From assembly GCA_047947185.1 (NCBI GenBank), contig CP170502.1, forward strand, positions 4,898,001-4,962,000: DNA of 64,000 bases, given 5' to 3'. Shown piece by piece: positions 50,381-59,550 of this stretch. Below the pieces are notes generated by a model. It worked only from the letters and a program-made list of their open reading frames with translations, had not been told where the DNA came from and searched no databases. The number at the start of each line of letters is the position of its first letter. Within the stretch, counting starts at the first letter, position 1. Both the position numbers and the translations under genes were made by a program. This stretch comes from JANQJA01 sp047947185 (lineage in GTDB: Bacteria; Pseudomonadota; Gammaproteobacteria; Pseudomonadales; Azotimanducaceae).

Positions 50381-53300
50381 ACATGGACAACCTGTTTTTT
50401 CGAATGCCTCGCCTGACGTTACTGGCGATCGGGTTTATTCTCCTGATGGGCCTGTCTTCGCTCAGCAATCTGCCCAGGCAGGAAGACCCGACCATGACCG
50501 AAAGATTTGGCCAGGTCGAGACTTTTATGCCGGGTGCCTCTGCCCTGCGGGTTGAAGCACTGGTCACGGAAAAGGTCGAAAATGCCCTGCGCGAGGTACC
50601 GGAAGTCAAGACCATCGCGTCCATCACCCGTGCCGGCTACTCGCATATCCAGGCGGAGCTCTACGATTCCGTGGGCAAGGGCGAAGTTGACCTGGTCTGG
50701 AGTGAAGTCAGGGACAAACTGGGTGAGGTCAGGGCAGAACTGCCGACAAACGCCAGTGATCCCCTGCTTGAGGCGAGAGGACCGCTCGCTGTTACCCTGG
50801 GTGTCGCCATCAAGGCGGGGACAACACCTATCTCGATTCAGGAACGTATTGCCGCAGAACTCAAGGCGCGGCTGGCTGCGCTCCCCGGCACCAAAGACAC
50901 CGAGATTTTTGGTGAGCCCGAGCAGGAAATCCGTGTTGAGGTGAATCCTTACCAGCTTGCGCGGGTAAATCTTTCGATTGATGAGTTTGCAACTGCGATC
51001 GCCGCGTCTGATACGCGGATTTCAGCGGGTCAGCTGCATATGCCCGACAACTCGCTGGTGGTGGAAGTCAAAGGAGAGCTGTCTTCCACCGAACGAATTG
51101 CGTCCATTCCACTGGTGCAGCAGGCCAATGGGACCCTGGTACGGGTTGCTGATGTCGCGCGTGTCATCAGGGCTTACGTGGACCCACCGGCGACGCTCGC
51201 GCTGGTCGACGGTGAACGTGCCATTGTGATCACGACCAAGATGGAAACCGGCAGGCGGGTTGATGCCTGGGTGGCAGCGGCCAAGGCTGTTGTTGCCGAC
51301 TACCAGTCGGAACTGCCGGAACAGGTGCAGCTGAAGACGCTGATTGACCAGAATTTTTATACCTCGGAACGCCTCGAAAATCTTGCCAACAATCTCCTTA
51401 TGGCGATTGTACTGGTGCTGGTTGCGCTGCTGTTCCTGATGGGGATCCGATCGGCAATCATCGTCGGCACGGCCCTGCCACTCACCATGGCGCTTGTGCT
51501 GACGGGCCTGTGGCTGATGGACATACCGCTGCACCAGATGTCGGTCACTGGGCTGATTATTGCCCTCGGGCTGCTGATTGACAACGCGATTGTTGTGGTC
51601 GAGGAATACAAGCTGAACCGTCGGCGAGGTGGTGACTTCGGCGCGGCGATTTCCCATTCGGTACAGCACCTTTTTGTGCCCCTGCTGGCTTCAACAGCAA
51701 CCACGGCTTTTGCCTTCATGCCTATTGCAACAACGCCCGGTGGTGTCGGGGACTTTACTGGTACCATGGCCGTATCGGTTGTACTCTCTGTGACCGCCTC
51801 TTTCTTCCTTGCCATGACAGTTATTCCGGCGCTGGCCGGTTTTATCGATCAGAAATTTCCGCCAGGCGAAAAGGCGGCTGACGGCTGGTGGGTGAACGGC
51901 TATTCACCACGCAAGCTGGGTGCGTTGTACCGCACCAGCATTCGCTGGGTGATTGAATCGCCCCGGAGGGGGGTAGCTGTGTCCCTGGTACTGCCGCTGC
52001 TGGGATTTCTCCTGGCAGGCACCATGACCAGTGCCTTCTTCCCGCCGGTGGACCGAAACCAGTTCCAGGTCCAGGTCAGTTTGCCAGCCAGCGCGTCAGT
52101 GACTGAAACTCTGCGCCTGGTCAGGCATGTCCGGGAACTCCTGGCGGAATACCCGGAGGTGACGGAAAGCCAGTGGTTTGTCGGGGAAGGTGCGCCCGAG
52201 GTCTACTACAACATGATGATCACCAACGACGGTGTCTCGAGTTTTGCCAGCGGATTTGTTACAACCCGCGATGTTGATGACCCCCGGCGGATACTGGCGC
52301 CACTGCAGGAGCAACTGATGGCGACCTTTCCGGAAGCGCAGGTGATGGCAATGCCTTTCGAACAGGGTCCACCCTTTTCTGCCCCGGTTGAATTACGAAT
52401 TGTGGGGCCGGACCTGGACGTGCTGAAACAACTGGGAGAAGAAATGCGCCTGTTGCTCTCCCGGACCGATGCTGTCACCTACACCACAGCAACTTTGTCG
52501 CGCACCGTTCCGCAGCTCTCGATCTACCCGGACGAAAACCAGGTTGCCCGGCTTGGCATCAGCAATCGTGACATTCCAGGTCAGATGAACAGCAAGCTGA
52601 GTGGGGTTATCGTCGGCGCGGTGATGGAAGGGTCCACTGAAGTTCCTGTCCGGGTCCGTCTTGATGACAGTGTCCGCCGTGATATGAATGAAATTGCCGC
52701 ATCACCGCTCATGGGACGAACCGGCAGTACCGCCTACGGCGGCGTTCCGCTTGAACAGGTTGCTGATGTGCTGCTGGAGCCTTCACCCAATCGCGTTGAT
52801 CGCTACCAGGGGGAACGTATCAATACGGTCTCCGGATTTCTGCTGCCCTACGCGTACCCTTCCGAGGCCGTCAATGACTTCCGACAACGTTATGCGGAGC
52901 AGGGTATAACGCTGCCCAAGGGTTACCGAATCGAATTTGGTGGGGAAGAAGAAGAGCGGGGTGAGGCGGTCGGCAACATGATTGCCACCTTTGCCATGTA
53001 CTTCTGGCTAATGGTGGCTGTGATTGTGTTGTCGCTAAACTCTTTTCGTTATGCAGGCGTCATTGGTCTTGTTGGCCTCCTGAGTGTTGGCCTTGCCCTG
53101 TTTGGGGTCTGGCTCTCGGGCTATCCACTTGGCTACATGGCTTTGATTGGTACCCTGGGGCTGATTGGACTTGCCATCAATGGCGCCATTATTGTGCTGT
53201 CAGCACTTAAGGCGAATGAAGCTGCGCTGGCGGGGGATGTCCCGGTGAGCACACAGATCGTCATGGATGCCAGCCGCCATATTGTCTCAACCACGGTAAC

Positions 53301-53514
53301 CACCATTGGTGGTTTTCTGCCACTCATCCTGTTTGGCGGTCATTTCTGGCCACCGCTTGCCATGGCCATAGCGGGGGGAGTGACGGGGTCAGCCATCCTG
53401 GCGCTATACCTTGTGCCTGCCATGTTCAGTTTTATTGTTCAACGTGACGTGAGGCGGGCCCGATTGGCGCCGGTCTCACTCTTTGCGAGACTGTACGCGG
53501 CCCTGGCAAAATAA
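50377..53514 (+). CDS. RND-family efflux transporter (AcrB-like) with altered proton-relay residues
   Basis: 1,045 residues with the RND duplication: 12 membrane helices (first about 10-30, then blocks about 335-545 and 865-1035) and two large periplasmic loops containing GASALRVEALVTEKVENALREV and AILAPLQEQL-type porter elements. In helix 4 the usual Asp-Asp pair reads Asp402-Asn403 (GLLIDNAIVV), and in helix 10 the usual Lys is Asn935 (GLAINGAIIV). Energy coupling should therefore differ from AcrB. Substrates are unknown; the local TetR repressor suggests induction by an exogenous compound. Confidence 0.92.
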   Translation: MNMDNLFFRMPRLTLLAIGFILLMGLSSLSNLPRQEDPTMTERFGQVETFMPGASALRVEALVTEKVENALREVPEVKTIASITRAGYSHIQAELYDSVGKGEVDLVWSEVRDKLGEVRAELPTNASDPLLEARGPLAVTLGVAIKAGTTPISIQERIAAELKARLAALPGTKDTEIFGEPEQEIRVEVNPYQLARVNLSIDEFATAIAASDTRISAGQLHMPDNSLVVEVKGELSSTERIASIPLVQQANGTLVRVADVARVIRAYVDPPATLALVDGERAIVITTKMETGRRVDAWVAAAKAVVADYQSELPEQVQLKTLIDQNFYTSERLENLANNLLMAIVLVLVALLFLMGIRSAIIVGTALPLTMALVLTGLWLMDIPLHQMSVTGLIIALGLLIDNAIVVVEEYKLNRRRGGDFGAAISHSVQHLFVPLLASTATTAFAFMPIATTPGGVGDFTGTMAVSVVLSVTASFFLAMTVIPALAGFIDQKFPPGEKAADGWWVNGYSPRKLGALYRTSIRWVIESPRRGVAVSLVLPLLGFLLAGTMTSAFFPPVDRNQFQVQVSLPASASVTETLRLVRHVRELLAEYPEVTESQWFVGEGAPEVYYNMMITNDGVSSFASGFVTTRDVDDPRRILAPLQEQLMATFPEAQVMAMPFEQGPPFSAPVELRIVGPDLDVLKQLGEEMRLLLSRTDAVTYTTATLSRTVPQLSIYPDENQVARLGISNRDIPGQMNSKLSGVIVGAVMEGSTEVPVRVRLDDSVRRDMNEIAASPLMGRTGSTAYGGVPLEQVADVLLEPSPNRVDRYQGERINTVSGFLLPYAYPSEAVNDFRQRYAEQGITLPKGYRIEFGGEEEERGEAVGNMIATFAMYFWLMVAVIVLSLNSFRYAGVIGLVGLLSVGLALFGVWLSGYPLGYMALIGTLGLIGLAINGAIIVLSALKANEAALAGDVPVSTQIVMDASRHIVSTTVTTIGGFLPLILFGGHFWPPLAMAIAGGVTGSAILALYLVPAMFSFIVQRDVRRARLAPVSLFARLYAALAK

Positions 53515-53577
53515 CCTGCCTTTACAGACGACCCTTATCTGTGCGGTAATTTTCCGCGACAGAGGGAGGGAAGGGCC

Positions 53578-54390
53578 ATGTCGAGCGAGAGCGGTAAATT
53601 TGAAAATATCCAGTTTGAGGTTCAGGACCACATTGCCACGGTGACGCTGAACCGACCGGAGAAACTGAACGCCATCAGCCCGGGCCTGCGGGAGGACCTT
53701 GCGGTCGCCTGCAGCACTATTACCGCTGATGATGATATCCGGGTTGCCATCTTCACCGGGGCTGGTCGGGGTTTTTGCTCGGGTGCTGACCTGACCGGCG
53801 CGGTGCCGTCCTCACAGGGCGCACCGTCACAGAACGAACGGCTGGATGACATGGGTTGGGTGGGCCGCCTGGCGATGGGTATCTACGAGATTGGCAAACC
53901 GACGATCGCTGTAATGAATGGCGTGGCGGCGGGTGCCGGTATGAGTATTGCCCTTGCCTGTGATCTCCGTGTGGGTTCAAGCCGCTCACGCTTCAAGACG
54001 GTATTTGCCGAACGGGGTTTGTCCCCGGATAGTGGTATGTCCTATTTCCTGCCCCGTTTGATCGGTTATGGCCGGGCCGCAGACCTGATATTCACCAGCC
54101 GGAATGTGGATGGTGAAGAAGCCTGGCGCCTGGGTTTGCTGGACAGGTTTGTTGACGAAGCGGATATGATGGACTGTGCGCGGCAGGTAGCAAGTGATAT
54201 GGCCGCCCTGCCACCCATGGCCATTCGGGCCGGGAAACGGGTGTTACAGGAAAACATGGATCTTGATTTCCACCGGGCGCTGAAGAACGAGAGTTTTGGT
54301 CTGCTGGTGGCAAGACGATCGCCCAACGACCAGAAAGAACAGCGCGCATCATTTCTTGAGAAACGAAAACCGAAATTTACCGGCACCTGA
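53578..54390 (+). CDS. Enoyl-CoA hydratase/isomerase family protein
   Basis: 270-residue crotonase-fold enzyme. The oxyanion-hole strand is GRGFCSGADLTG (about 62-73), with GVAAGAGMSIALACDLRV at the second site. The active-site stretch GLSPDSGMSYFLPRLIG has Asp where hydratases have Glu, as in PaaG-type ring/double-bond isomerases, so isomerisation may be more likely than hydration. A strong AGGGAGGGAAGGG precedes the ATG. It is the first of three closely spaced genes ending at 55197. Confidence 0.9.
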   Translation: MSSESGKFENIQFEVQDHIATVTLNRPEKLNAISPGLREDLAVACSTITADDDIRVAIFTGAGRGFCSGADLTGAVPSSQGAPSQNERLDDMGWVGRLAMGIYEIGKPTIAVMNGVAAGAGMSIALACDLRVGSSRSRFKTVFAERGLSPDSGMSYFLPRLIGYGRAADLIFTSRNVDGEEAWRLGLLDRFVDEADMMDCARQVASDMAALPPMAIRAGKRVLQENMDLDFHRALKNESFGLLVARRSPNDQKEQRASFLEKRKPKFTGT

Positions 54391-54407
54391 CCGGCAGGGT
54401 CGAAACC

Positions 54408-54749
54408 ATGCCACGATATGACTACTACTGTGACGCCAACCAGCGAACGGTTGAAGTTGTTCATTCGATTTCCGAACGACTGTCGACCTGGGGTGAAGTG
54501 TGTGAGCGGGCGGGACTGAACGTCGGCGATGTGGGCAGCGACGCACCGGTACGTCGCATCATCACAACGCCACCCATGGCGAACACCCCGGTGGGAGACA
54601 GTCACCTCAAGAACCTCGGTTTTACCAAACTGGTCCGGCGGGATGACGGGGTATACGAAAACACCACGCGCACGGGTACGGAATCCAGATACGTGAAGGC
54701 CGGTGATGCCGCGAGCATGCCACATTTCCACAAGAAACATTCTGATTAG
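54408..54749 (+). CDS. FmdB-like small protein with degenerate zinc ribbon
   Basis: 113 residues starting MPRYDYYCDANQRTVEVVHS, which resembles the FmdB zinc-ribbon start (MPxYEYxCxxCG). Only two of the four expected cysteines remain (Cys8 and Cys32); APVRRIIT matches the ribbon end. The C-terminal half is polar and carries HFHKKH. FmdB proteins are small putative regulators of unclear role. Metal binding is doubtful here. It lies 17 bp after the crotonase gene, probably in one transcript. Confidence 0.7.
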   Translation: MPRYDYYCDANQRTVEVVHSISERLSTWGEVCERAGLNVGDVGSDAPVRRIITTPPMANTPVGDSHLKNLGFTKLVRRDDGVYENTTRTGTESRYVKAGDAASMPHFHKKHSD

Positions 54750-54762
54750 GCGCACCCCCTTG

Positions 54763-55197
54763 ATGACAAGAGTCTGGCTTCTACTGGTGGTTTTACTGTG
54801 TTCAAGCGTAAAAGCGGAAGAGACCGGACTCTACCTGCTGGCGTTCAGCAAAACTTCCGCCTATACCGGCGAGTCCCTCGATCCGCACGCGGATTACCTG
54901 CGCGCGCTGCACGACCGGGACATAGTGCTGATGGGTGGACCTGCCGCCAACGCCGATCTGGAATTTGTCCTGGTCAGGGTGGGATCACTTGGTCAGGCGC
55001 AGTCGGTTGCCCGTGCTGACCCGCTCGTTACCAGTGGATTGCTTAGCGTCATGGTGTATGACTGGCGGGTTGCCATGTCGTCCATGCGCAGCGTGCGGCG
55101 ATCAGTATCACCGGAACGCGCGGCTGACAAACCGTTTCGCGTGGAGCGCCTTGACCCCGGCGCCCCGATCAACATCAAGGAACGAGAGCCTGACTGA
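54763..55197 (+). CDS. Exported YCII-related protein
   Basis: 144 residues. A signal peptide (MTRVWLLLVVLLCSSVKAEE, cleavage near SVKA) is followed by a domain with GLYLLAFSKTSAYTGESL, DIVLMGGPAANADLEFVLVRV and a Pro-less YciI-like ADPLVTSGLLSVMVYDWRV strand. YCII domains are usually cytosolic small ligand-binding or enzyme modules, so a secreted one is unusual. ATG 54763 is chosen because it opens a good signal peptide; the frame extends back into the preceding gene. It is convergent with the dsbA-like gene, 2 bp between stops. Confidence 0.75.
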   Translation: MTRVWLLLVVLLCSSVKAEETGLYLLAFSKTSAYTGESLDPHADYLRALHDRDIVLMGGPAANADLEFVLVRVGSLGQAQSVARADPLVTSGLLSVMVYDWRVAMSSMRSVRRSVSPERAADKPFRVERLDPGAPINIKEREPD

Positions 55198-55199
55198 TT

Positions 55200-55904
55200 T
55201 CAGTCCGTGTCGGCACTGCTCGAGTTTCTGGCGGCCATTTCCTTCGCAACCAGATGGTCCATGACCTCCAGCATGCGGGTGGTCCCCACCGTTGAGGTGA
55301 TGTTCACCATGTACTTGCCGTTGACCACAATGGTCGGGACGCTCGCGACGCGCAGGCGTCGGGCCAGCTGGTCAGCGGTTTCCAGGTGCCGGTTCACCAG
55401 GGGTGAATTGAACATGGACCGGAAGGCATTTTCACTGACACCCCGATCGACCATCCAGGCCGTGAGCTTTTCAGGACTGTCGAGCGGACGCCTGACATCA
55501 TGGATTTCGCGAAACAGCGCCGTGTGGTTGTCTTTCAGGGCTCCCAGTTCAGCCATGGTGTAGTAAGTGCGCCCAAGCAGGCGCCAGAAGTTGCTGCCCA
55601 CGGCCGGTGTCCTGACAAACTCAACACGATCCTCGTTGGCAGCAGCCCAGGCCTCCAGATCCGGGTCGAAGTTATAACAGTGAATGCAGGCATAGGAGAA
55701 AAACTCCATCACTTCAATCTTGTCTCCCCTGACCCGACGGGGGTCTGTCAGGGTCGTATAGTGTTCACCCTCAACAAACTCGCCCAGGGGTGCCTCGGTG
55801 AGCACCAGGGTGTACAGGTAACCCAGTACCCCGACAATCAGCACTGCTACTGCGCCGACGGTTATTTTTTGCCAGAGGAGGAATTTCCCGCCTTTTTTTG
55901 CCAT
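55200..55904 (-). CDS. Membrane-anchored DsbA-like thiol:disulfide oxidoreductase
   Basis: About 234 residues. An N-terminal membrane anchor (about 14-36) precedes a thioredoxin-fold domain with the active site CIHC (73-76, FFSYACIHCYNF), the helical insertion of DsbA, and the cis-proline in VASVPTIVV. It introduces or shuffles disulfides in periplasmic proteins. ATG 55904 (AGGCGAAG upstream) is preferred; the frame is open to 55982. CIHC differs from E. coli DsbA CPHC, so its redox potential may differ. Confidence 0.88.
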   Translation of the reverse strand: MAKKGGKFLLWQKITVGAVAVLIVGVLGYLYTLVLTEAPLGEFVEGEHYTTLTDPRRVRGDKIEVMEFFSYACIHCYNFDPDLEAWAAANEDRVEFVRTPAVGSNFWRLLGRTYYTMAELGALKDNHTALFREIHDVRRPLDSPEKLTAWMVDRGVSENAFRSMFNSPLVNRHLETADQLARRLRVASVPTIVVNGKYMVNITSTVGTTRMLEVMDHLVAKEMAARNSSSADTD

Positions 55905-56041
55905 TTTCGTCACTTCGCCTACAGGGAGTTGGGCCAGCATTATAGCGGCCCTGACGGTCCAGTGTCCCGTTCGCCGGGACATGAGGCTGACAAGCTATGT
56001 ATACTGCATCCTCAACCATCAACAACAAGGGAACAGAGGGA

Positions 56042-56944
56042 ATGACACGCATGCCCGCACTGAGCCTGGCCGCTGTGCCAGGTCGCCGCAAGGCCACAAT
56101 TGAACTGGCCACTGAAATCGAAAAACGGGGATTCTCCGGCATTTACGGTCCCAGCCTGGGTGATTCGCTTGCCCTCTGTGAGGCGCTGGCATTCGCCACT
56201 AACGAGATCACCTTTGGTACCAGTATCATGCCAATTTATTTTCGGCAGGTGGCAGACTATGCCCAGACGGTCTCGTTTATCCACGAGGTGTCCGGTGGTC
56301 GGTTCCGGTTTGGTATTGGTGTCAGTCACGAACCAGCGCTCAAATCCCGCGGCATCAGCGCCGGTAAACCCTTGACCGACACCCGGCAGTTTGTTGAAGA
56401 GTTGCGTGCTGTGCCGCGGGCCGGTGAATTGCCTCCCATTGTGCTTGCCACGTTGCGCAAAAAGATGATTGCCCTGTCGGAGGAGATTGCCGAGGGTATG
56501 GTGTTCGCGAATGGCGCACGATCGCACATGCAGGAATCGCTGTCGGTGCTGTCTCCGGGCAAGAAAGAAGCGGCGGACTTTTTTATTGGTGACATGATTC
56601 CCACCTGTATCAGCGACGACATAGAAGCAGCCAAAGCCGTTAATCGCCGCACCCTGACGTCTTATGCCATGTTGCCCAACTACCGCAACTACTGGAAAGA
56701 GGCGGGTTATGTTGAGGAAATGGAAGGCATTGAGCAGGCCCTGGCGGCGGGGGACAGGGACCGGGTGCCACACTTCCTGACTGACAAATGGCTGGCTGAC
56801 ACAACCCTGTTCGGTACCGCTACCCAGGTACGTGATGGCGTTGAGGCCTGGTTTGACGCTGGCGTCAAAACACCGATCCTGGTGCCGTCATCCGCAAACG
56901 GTGGTCAGATGGTTGCGTTCGAGGAAATGCTTGCCATCTTCTGA
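56042..56944 (+). CDS. LLM-class (luciferase-like) flavin or F420-dependent oxidoreductase
   Basis: 300-residue TIM-barrel enzyme. Family segments seen: EIEKRGFSGIYGPSLGDSLALCEALAF, ITFGTSIMPIYFR, RFRFGIGVSHEP and the C-terminal FGTATQVRDGVEAWFDAGV. Substrate and cofactor (FMN or F420) are open. ATG 56042 (AGGGA upstream) is preferred; an in-frame ATG at 55997 would add 15 residues without family similarity. It lies divergent from the dsbA-like gene and convergent with the next SDR. Confidence 0.85.
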   Translation: MTRMPALSLAAVPGRRKATIELATEIEKRGFSGIYGPSLGDSLALCEALAFATNEITFGTSIMPIYFRQVADYAQTVSFIHEVSGGRFRFGIGVSHEPALKSRGISAGKPLTDTRQFVEELRAVPRAGELPPIVLATLRKKMIALSEEIAEGMVFANGARSHMQESLSVLSPGKKEAADFFIGDMIPTCISDDIEAAKAVNRRTLTSYAMLPNYRNYWKEAGYVEEMEGIEQALAAGDRDRVPHFLTDKWLADTTLFGTATQVRDGVEAWFDAGVKTPILVPSSANGGQMVAFEEMLAIF

Positions 56945-56974
56945 CCCTGCGATCTATTGACAGCAATCGCCCGG

Positions 56975-56995
56975 GGGCGGCGTTGTCCGCCGCCC
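56975..56995. terminator. Hairpin between convergent genes
   Basis: GGGCGGCG (56975-56982), loop TTGTC and CGCCGCCC (56988-56995) form a perfect 8-bp GC stem between the stops of the LLM and SDR genes. Neither strand has a T-run, so bidirectional termination is probable rather than certain. Confidence 0.55.
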
Positions 56996-57003
56996 TGCCC
57001 CGG

Positions 57004-57768
57004 TCACATCAGGTGCTGACCACCATCCAGGATAATATGCTCGCCGGTGACAATTGAGTGACCGTCCATAAATCCGACAATTGACTCCGCCACCGACTCT
57101 GCCGTGCAGGTTCGTCGCAGGGGGGCGCGCGCTTCTGCCGCTTCTTTGGCCCGGTTGTAGGCCGCCTCACCCAGGCCCTCTTTCAGCCACTCACCCTGGA
57201 TAAAACCCGGACAAACGCAGTTAACACGTACCTCCGGTCCCATCACCCTGGCCAGTGACTTTGTCATGGTGATCAGCGCGCCCTTGGAGGCTGCATAGGC
57301 AATTGAACTGCCGACACCCCGAACGCCGGCAATGGACGAGACGTTGACCACAGCGCCGTCGCCCGATGCCCGAAGGGCTGCTTCCGCTGCCCTGCACATC
57401 TGGTAGGGGCCCACCACGTTGACGCCATAAATGGCAAAAAAGTCGTCCTTGTCGAGGCCGGCAAGATTGGCATGATTCACAAACCTGGTTGTGCCGGCAT
57501 TGTTGACCAGTCCGTCAATGCGTCCCCAGCGGGCAAGGGTTGCGTCAACCAGTTGGCGGCAACTCTCGTCATCAGCCACATTGGCCTGACAGACCAGCGT
57601 ATCACCGCCCAGGGCCTGGCACTCCTGTGCAACCGACTCCGCCGCGGCTTTGCTGCTTGAGTAGTTGATGGTAACCCGGGCGCCGCGCGCAGCCAGCAAC
57701 CGTGCAGTAGCGGCACCGACGCCACTGGATGAACCCGTGACAATAACAACAGCATTTTCCAGTTTCAT
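57004..57768 (-). CDS. SDR-family oxidoreductase (FabG-like)
   Basis: 254 residues with TGSSSGVG (11-18), NNAG, the catalytic Ser (NVSSIAG) and YAASK, and a C-terminal IILDGGQHLM. All catalytic residues are present. The resemblance is to 3-oxoacyl-ACP/CoA reductases, but the substrate is not predictable. ATG 57768 is set by the strong GGAGGGAGG site; the frame is open upstream to 57876 without one. It stands as a single gene. Confidence 0.92.
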   Translation of the reverse strand: MKLENAVVIVTGSSSGVGAATARLLAARGARVTINYSSSKAAAESVAQECQALGGDTLVCQANVADDESCRQLVDATLARWGRIDGLVNNAGTTRFVNHANLAGLDKDDFFAIYGVNVVGPYQMCRAAEAALRASGDGAVVNVSSIAGVRGVGSSIAYAASKGALITMTKSLARVMGPEVRVNCVCPGFIQGEWLKEGLGEAAYNRAKEAAEARAPLRRTCTAESVAESIVGFMDGHSIVTGEHIILDGGQHLM

Positions 57769-57924
57769 GTTTTCCTCCCTCCGGTTCGGTCTGCCCCGGG
57801 CGGGCAAGGCACCCCGGGTAGCTGGCAAATGTAACACAGGCTGCGCCTGGCCTGCCGCAGCAAGATTGCAATACACCAGTCAATTGGCATACAAAGGGAG
57901 TTTGACCAACCCGGAAGCAGTGTT

Positions 57925-58659
57925 ATGCAAGCGAGAAAGGCGCGGATTGCCCTGACCGGCCTGCTGGTGGCGATTGTGCTGTCAGGATGCGCCACCATGT
58001 CCAAAGAGGAATGTGTCAACGCCGACTGGCGGATTATCGGGTTTGAGGATGGTGCCAGTGGCAGTCCTGCCAACCAGATTGGCGTGCGCCGGAAAGCCTG
58101 TGCGGATCACGGTGTGGTGCCGGACAAGGATGCTTATGACGCCGGTTATGCCGAGGGTCTCGTTACATATTGTGTCTATGACTATGGCCTGGCGGCCGGG
58201 CGCAACGGACGCCTTGCCAACGGTGTCTGTCCGCTGGATTCGGCGTACCGCACCGGCTACGAAGACGGGATTGTGTCTTTCTGTACCTATGAAATCGGTT
58301 ACGAAGAGGCAGTACAGGGGCGCAGCTACGAGCGGGTTTGTCCACAGGGAATGGAGGAGGATTTTCTCGCGGGATATGAGCACGGGCGGGTGATCCATGG
58401 ACTCGAGTCTCGCCTGAAAGATATTGACAGCCGGCTTGCCCAGGTTGCCAGGGACCGGGATCGTATTGACAAGAAACGCCGTGACCTGCGCAACAAGGTC
58501 GCGTTTGATGGTGATCTGACCGGCGCTGAGCGAGCAGAGATGCTCTCGGAGCTTGATGCGCTGGCAGCAAAGACTGGCGAGTTGAATGCCGAGGAAGACC
58601 AGCTCAAGGCCGACAGTGTACTGGTGCGTGCGGAGCTTGCACGTGAGGGCTATTTCTAG
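57925..58659 (+). CDS. DUF2799 lipoprotein with repeated GY motifs
   Basis: 244 residues. The lipobox is LSGC (Cys at about 22). Three tandem segments of the type AYxxGYxxGxxxYC follow (DAYDAGYAEGLVTYC, SAYRTGYEDGIVSFC, FLAGYEHGRVIHG), each with conserved cysteines between. The C-terminal half is a coiled coil (about 160-235, Arg/Asp/Lys/Leu rich). The function of DUF2799 is unknown. It is placed 48 bp before an SDR gene and could share its transcript. Confidence 0.85.
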   Translation: MQARKARIALTGLLVAIVLSGCATMSKEECVNADWRIIGFEDGASGSPANQIGVRRKACADHGVVPDKDAYDAGYAEGLVTYCVYDYGLAAGRNGRLANGVCPLDSAYRTGYEDGIVSFCTYEIGYEEAVQGRSYERVCPQGMEEDFLAGYEHGRVIHGLESRLKDIDSRLAQVARDRDRIDKKRRDLRNKVAFDGDLTGAERAEMLSELDALAAKTGELNAEEDQLKADSVLVRAELAREGYF

Positions 58660-58707
58660 GGAGACTCTGAACAAATTGGCGCAACGCTGCTTGCAGGAGG
58701 GGGACGG

Positions 58708-59532
58708 ATGAATGGAGTACTTTTGGGCACCAATGCGCTGGTAACCGGTGGCGGCAGTGGTATTGGCCTCGCCTGCGCCCAGGCACTGGCGCTGGATGGC
58801 GCCAACGTCTGGCTGATGGGCAGGACAGAAGAAAAGTTGAGGGTCGCGGTGCAGGCACTGAATGATCGCTGCGGCAGAACGGCTGCACACTACGTTGTTG
58901 GCGATGTGGGTGTGGAGGCGGACGTGAGGGAAGCGGTTGCCGGTGCTTCGGCATCCGGTGGGCTTGATATTGCAGTCGCCAATGCGGGCGCCGGTAGTCT
59001 CTCACCCATTCTTGCCACCACGGCGGAACAGTGGGAAACAGTCATGCAAACCAACCTGACTGGCACATTCTATACGCTGAAGCATGCCGGGATTGCGATG
59101 GCACGCTCTGGTGGGGGGGCAATCTGTGCCATTTCGTCGATTGCCGGCGTGCGAACCCATCGGTTCATGGGTAGCTACTGCGTCAGCAAGGCGGGCATTG
59201 ACATGCTGGTGCGTAACAGTGCGGACGAACTGGGCCACCTGAACATCAGGGTGAACAGTGTCTGCCCGGGCCTGGTGGATACCGACATTGTTGCCGGGAT
59301 CATGGCAACAGAGGCAGTACACGCTGACTACCTGGCGTGTATGCCACTGGCCCGCACCGGCGAACCGGATGATATTGGTCGTGCGGTCCGGTTCCTGTGC
59401 GGTCCCGAGTCCAGCTGGATAACGGGTACCCAGTTGAGTGTGGACGGTGGTCACCATCTTCGGCGAGGACCCAATGTCGAACCATTTTCAAGGCGGCTGT
59501 TTGGTGACGATGTCACTGACGGCAAGATCTGA
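58708..59532 (+). CDS. SDR-family oxidoreductase
   Basis: 274 residues with TGGGSGIG (13-20), NAG, the catalytic Ser (CAISSIAGV) and YCVSK, and the C-terminal TQLSVDGGHHLRRGPN. It is catalytically complete. Ribosome-binding site GGAGGGGG precedes the ATG. The carboxylesterase gene follows after 18 bp, so the pair probably acts on one substrate: ester cleavage, then alcohol oxidation or ketone reduction (inference). Confidence 0.92.
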   Translation: MNGVLLGTNALVTGGGSGIGLACAQALALDGANVWLMGRTEEKLRVAVQALNDRCGRTAAHYVVGDVGVEADVREAVAGASASGGLDIAVANAGAGSLSPILATTAEQWETVMQTNLTGTFYTLKHAGIAMARSGGGAICAISSIAGVRTHRFMGSYCVSKAGIDMLVRNSADELGHLNIRVNSVCPGLVDTDIVAGIMATEAVHADYLACMPLARTGEPDDIGRAVRFLCGPESSWITGTQLSVDGGHHLRRGPNVEPFSRRLFGDDVTDGKI

Positions 59533-59550
59533 CAAGAGGAGGAGAAGCCA

